This document shows positions 61,032-64,000 of a stretch of 64,000 nucleotides of DNA, piece after piece. The DNA lies in assembly GCF_006376685.1 (NCBI RefSeq), contig NZ_VEWL01000014.1:1-64000 (forward strand), given 5' to 3'. The translations under genes and the position numbers were made by a program. This DNA comes from Ochrobactrum teleogrylli. GTDB taxonomy: Bacteria > Pseudomonadota > Alphaproteobacteria > Rhizobiales > Rhizobiaceae. How positions within the stretch are numbered: the first letter of the stretch is position 1; each line of letters begins with the position of its first letter. A model generated the notes under the pieces. The model had not been told where the DNA came from. It saw only the letters and a program-made list of their open reading frames with translations, and made no database searches.

Positions 61032-61946
61032 ATGAACAGTTATCACGCCCCGCCTGAAAAGGTGGCGTCCGACCGCGCATTCTCGGTCCTGCTTATCGTT
61101 CCTGCGATGCTGGTCATCGTTATCTTCGCGCTGTTGCCGCTTTATTATGCGGTGGACGTATCTTTCCGTTTTGCCGACCTCTCGCGTGGTAAACTGGGAG
61201 ACTATGTCGGACTCGACAATTTCCGCACGATATTTGCCGACCAGGCCTTCTGGGCTGCGGTTTGGATCACGCTGAAATTCACCATCGTATCGGTCGGCCT
61301 GCAAATGTCGCTCGGCATAGCGATTGCGTTTCTCATCCACGGGGCGAGCTATGGCAAGGGCCTCATCCGGTCGATCATGATCCTGCCTCTGGCGACTTCG
61401 GCTGCCGTGACGGGGCTGTTCTGGCGCTACCTCTATGATACGCAGTTCGGCGTCGTAAACTGGGTGCTGGGCGCGTTCGGTCTGCCGGAGCCCAATTGGC
61501 TCGGCGATTTCAATATCGCGCTCTGGTCGGTCATTATTTTTGACGTCTGGCAGTGGACGCCCTTTGTGGCCCTGATTGTGCTGGCCGGGCTTCAGGCGCT
61601 GCCCAAGGAACCCTTCGAGGCTGCCGAACTGGACGGCGCATCCACATGGCGCGTCCTGCGCACGCTGACCTTTCCCTTGCTCAAGCCGGTTCTGTTCCTG
61701 ATCCTCGTGCTGCGGACCATTGATTGCGTTCGTCTCTATGATGCGGTCGCAGTGCTGACGCAGGGTGGTCCTGGCACCTCGACGGAAACCATGACCTTCT
61801 ATCTCTATCGCACAGGCTTGAAGCTTTTCCGCATGGACTATGCTTCGACCATGGCTGTCTTTTTCCTTTACGTGATGCTGGTGGCGTCAATCTTCGCGCT
61901 CAAGCCTTTGCTCAAGCAGTTCACCGATCGTGCAGGGGAGGCATGA
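61032..61946 (+). CDS. Sugar ABC transporter permease (MalF-like)
   Basis: 304 residues from ATG 61032. Six transmembrane helices; the EAA loop typical of inner-membrane permeases reads LQALPKEPFEAAELDGASTWRVLRTLTFPLLKPV at about 190-225. The start follows the intercistronic hairpin. Its stop (TGA 61944-61946) lies two bases before the next permease start. Confidence 0.93.
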   Translation: MNSYHAPPEKVASDRAFSVLLIVPAMLVIVIFALLPLYYAVDVSFRFADLSRGKLGDYVGLDNFRTIFADQAFWAAVWITLKFTIVSVGLQMSLGIAIAFLIHGASYGKGLIRSIMILPLATSAAVTGLFWRYLYDTQFGVVNWVLGAFGLPEPNWLGDFNIALWSVIIFDVWQWTPFVALIVLAGLQALPKEPFEAAELDGASTWRVLRTLTFPLLKPVLFLILVLRTIDCVRLYDAVAVLTQGGPGTSTETMTFYLYRTGLKLFRMDYASTMAVFFLYVMLVASIFALKPLLKQFTDRAGEA

Positions 61947-61947
61947 G

Positions 61948-62808
61948 ATGTTGCAACACAAGACATCACCACTGAAAGAAATTCTGCGCTATGCGGCGAT
62001 CCTTGTCGTACTTCTGTTCTTTTTCTTTCCGATTTTCTGGATGCTGCTGACGAGCTTCAAGCCGGAATCGGCGATCATGGTGTCGCCACCCCAGTTTTTC
62101 TTCACGCCGACACTGGAAAACTACCAGCATGCGCTCTTTGACAAGGGGTTCCTTTTCTATGTGCGCAATACGCTCATCATTTCGGTGATCTCGACTGCAA
62201 TCGTGATCGTTGTCGGCTCGCTCGCGGCTTACAGTTTCGCCCGTTATAATGTTGGCGATGGTCATGTGCTGTTCTTCATCCTGTCCACCAAGATGATGCC
62301 AGCCATTGCGGTGATCCTGCCTTATTTTCTGATCTTCCGCGATATCGGGCGCACCGGATTTGGCAAGTTCATGCATTTGGGGCTCGACCAGCATGGCGCA
62401 TTGATCGTGTCCTATGTGATGTTCAATCTGCCGTTCGCCATCTGGCTTCTGGTCAGCTTCTTTCAGGACATTCCGCGTGAACTGGAACAGTCGGCGCGTA
62501 TGGACGGTCTCAGTCGCATGAAAGTACTGCGCAAGGTGACGTTACCGCTGGCTGCACCCGGCATTGCCGTGACCACGGTTTTCACCCTGATTTTTTGCTG
62601 GAACGAGTTCCTCTTCGCCTACATTCTCACCCGCAAATTTGCCTCGACGGTGACGGTCGGCGTTGAAAGCTTCTTCACCCTGCAAGGCATTCTCTGGGGG
62701 CCCGTCGCCGCAGCGGCAACGATCTCGGTCGCGCCAATGCTTCTCTTCGTCCTTTTGATGCAGCGCTATATGGTCCGCGGACTGACTTTCGGCGCGGTGA
62801 GGGGGTAA
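61948..62808 (+). CDS. Sugar ABC transporter permease (MalG-like)
   Basis: 286 residues from ATG 61948, preceded by AGGGGAGG; a GTG at 61930 would overlap the previous gene. Six helices with the MalG-type EAA loop (FFQDIPRELEQSARMDGLSRMKVLRKVTLPLAAPG) and the long N-terminal LLFFFFPIFWMLLTSFKPESAI. Pairs with the MalF-like protein to form the channel. Confidence 0.93.
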   Translation: MLQHKTSPLKEILRYAAILVVLLFFFFPIFWMLLTSFKPESAIMVSPPQFFFTPTLENYQHALFDKGFLFYVRNTLIISVISTAIVIVVGSLAAYSFARYNVGDGHVLFFILSTKMMPAIAVILPYFLIFRDIGRTGFGKFMHLGLDQHGALIVSYVMFNLPFAIWLLVSFFQDIPRELEQSARMDGLSRMKVLRKVTLPLAAPGIAVTTVFTLIFCWNEFLFAYILTRKFASTVTVGVESFFTLQGILWGPVAAAATISVAPMLLFVLLMQRYMVRGLTFGAVRG

Positions 62809-62810
62809 CG

Positions 62811-63053
62811 ATGTCTTTCTCACAAATCTGGGATGCGGGCTTCAAGTCCGTGATGATCTACATCGGCGTTGTCTTCTTCTGGCTCTGCTCTCTTGAAGCA
62901 CATTTTCCTGACCGTGGGTTTTCGGTCACGATCATGAATATCGTCGCCGCCATACTCGCCATTGGCTTCTTCATTTTCGCCCGTCAAAGCTGCCGCAAGG
63001 AGCGCGCGCTGGCCGAAGCTGAAATCGCCGCCCTCATGAAAGAGGTGGACTGA
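62811..63053 (+). CDS. Small membrane protein of the ABC transporter operon
   Basis: 80 residues, two transmembrane helices (VMIYIGVVFFWLCSLE and IMNIVAAILAIGFFIFA) and a charged C-terminal tail (EAEIAALMKEVD). It begins two bases after the permease and ends two bases before the ATPase. Small membrane genes sit in equivalent places in rhizobial polyol/glycerol importers, but the role is unknown. No family name assigned. Confidence 0.75.
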   Translation: MSFSQIWDAGFKSVMIYIGVVFFWLCSLEAHFPDRGFSVTIMNIVAAILAIGFFIFARQSCRKERALAEAEIAALMKEVD

Positions 63054-63055
63054 CC

Positions 63056-64000
63056 ATGTATAGTTTTGTCAACGTCCATAAACGTTACGGCTTGCGAACG
63101 GTTGCGCTGCGCAAGATCAATCTGGATATTCAAAAGCGTAGCTTCTTCGTTCTCTACGGTCCAGCAGGTGCCGGAAAGTCAACGATGCTCAACCTTTTGG
63201 GCGGCATCACCAGGCCGACATCGGGCGATATTCAGCGCGACGGCGTTTCCCTGTTGCCGCTGCCGCCCGAACGGCGCGATGCTGCGATGGCGTTTGAAAA
63301 TTACGCGCTTTATTCGCATCTGAGCGTCGGCGAAAACCTCGCCTTTCCGCTCAAGGCGCGCAAGATGTCGCGTGCGGAAGTCGAAGACAGGGTCAAGCGG
63401 GTCTCGGGGATGCTCGGCATCGGCCATCTGCTCGATCGCCGTCCGGGCTTCCTGTCTGGCGGGCAGCGTCAGCGCGTGGCTTTGGGACGCGCTATCATCC
63501 GCCCGGCCGACATTTATCTTCTGGACGAACCCATCGGCCACCTTGACGCAAAGCTGCGTCACCAGATGCGGGCTGAACTCAAGGCGCTTGCGCAAGACCT
63601 CAATGCGACCGTGGTGTTCACCACCACCTCCAGTCGTGAGGCATTGGCGCTCGGCGACCGCATCGCGGTGCTCAATCTGGGCAAGCTGGAACAGGTTGGA
63701 ACCCCTGCGGAGCTTTACCACAGGCCCGAAAACGCTTTTGTTGCCTCCTTCATTGGCGATCCCCCGATGAGTTTCGTTTCCGTGCGTGTGACAGGCGAAG
63801 GCAAGAGCGTCGGACTGACAAGCCTGGCCGGTGAAAAGATTGTCTCCGATGAACATTTCAGCCGCTTCAGCAAGCTGGATGATCTCAAGGCCGGCTTCCG
63901 GGCGGAAGCGGTTTCGCTTGGCGAAGCAGGTAAGTCCGGCACGATTGCAGGGCAGGTCAGCGTCGTCGAGCATCTTGGTTATGCGAATATTGCCGTCGTC
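63056..64000 (+). CDS. Sugar ABC transporter ATPase with altered Q- and H-loops (partial, runs off the window)
   Basis: ATG 63056 opens a frame without a stop to the window end (315 codons). MalK-type order: Walker A GPAGAGKST, signature LSGGQRQRVALGRAII, Walker B IYLLDEPIGHLD, then the start of a TOBE-type domain (FRAEAVSLGEAGK). The Q-loop reads MAFENYALYSHLSV, Glu where Gln is usual, and the H-loop reads VVFTTTSSREALALGD, with Thr in place of the switch His. The catalytic Glu (LLDEP) is present. Such degenerate subunits normally pair with an intact ATPase, so a second ATPase gene is expected downstream. Confidence 0.85.
   Translation, partial: MYSFVNVHKRYGLRTVALRKINLDIQKRSFFVLYGPAGAGKSTMLNLLGGITRPTSGDIQRDGVSLLPLPPERRDAAMAFENYALYSHLSVGENLAFPLKARKMSRAEVEDRVKRVSGMLGIGHLLDRRPGFLSGGQRQRVALGRAIIRPADIYLLDEPIGHLDAKLRHQMRAELKALAQDLNATVVFTTTSSREALALGDRIAVLNLGKLEQVGTPAELYHRPENAFVASFIGDPPMSFVSVRVTGEGKSVGLTSLAGEKIVSDEHFSRFSKLDDLKAGFRAEAVSLGEAGKSGTIAGQVSVVEHLGYANIAVV

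Overview
The window most likely comes from a secondary replicon (chromid or large plasmid) of an alphaproteobacterium of the Brucella/Ochrobactrum group. The main evidence is a complete repABC module (repC, repB, repA on the minus strand, about 10.7-14.4 kb) with a counter-transcribed RNA between repB and repC and GTTGACAGCTGTCAA-type palindromes that fit rhizobial repABC parS sites. The gene set fits too: an EcfG-type sigma factor, HWE histidine kinase, DUF982 proteins, LtrA, a PiT transporter, large gly-rich autotransporters and several ABC sugar importers. The genus is inferred from gene content only; no 16S or other marker is present.

Layout. 0-4.5 kb is an accessory, mobile-element-like block: the tail of an IS5-type transposase, a truncated carbamoyltransferase-family gene, a Fic AMP-transferase with repeats at its own start codon, and a vapBC toxin-antitoxin pair overlapping a tyrosine recombinase gene. 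4.6-20.1 kb is the replication region: two large paralogous autotransporters flank a small lipoprotein/TetR pair, a fused wreck of a third autotransporter and an ECF42-type sigma factor pseudogene, the repABC operon and a greA-like gene. 20.1-24.4 kb holds a hybrid histidine kinase, a LuxR-type response regulator and an AspT-type exchanger. 24.8-29.7 kb is a three-gene periplasmic molybdenum hydroxylase (2Fe-2S subunit, three-haem cytochrome c, Tat-exported Mo subunit). 30.0-33.6 kb is a ribose-type ABC importer, followed by convergent ltrA.

35-47 kb is a general-stress island: DUF982, HWE kinase, BON-domain protein, a GW-repeat hydrophilic protein, two copies of an undescribed small protein, a DUF982 pseudogene, small membrane proteins, isochorismatase, an EcfG-like sigma factor, two Crp/Fnr regulators, a 3-methyladenine DNA glycosylase, a large catalase and a glutaredoxin-like protein. 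At least six promoters in this island read GGAAC-N17-GTT with an identical spacer, the known EcfG signature, so the sigma factor at 40.9 kb (or the housekeeping EcfG) probably controls its neighbours.

47.6-55 kb carries two secreted proteins sharing an unusual Cys-containing tail, and a pair of paralogous six-to-seven-helix membrane sensors. One ends in a GGDEF cyclase; the other ends in a different domain with a KGSY-I-P motif. Between them lie an AraC regulator, an SDR oxidoreductase and an LprI-like protein. 55-59 kb has an ABC-F ATPase, a GST and a PiT phosphate transporter. 59.5-64 kb is a polyol/sugar ABC importer cut by the window end; its ATPase subunit lacks the usual Q-loop Gln and H-loop His. 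No tRNA, rRNA or CRISPR array was seen.
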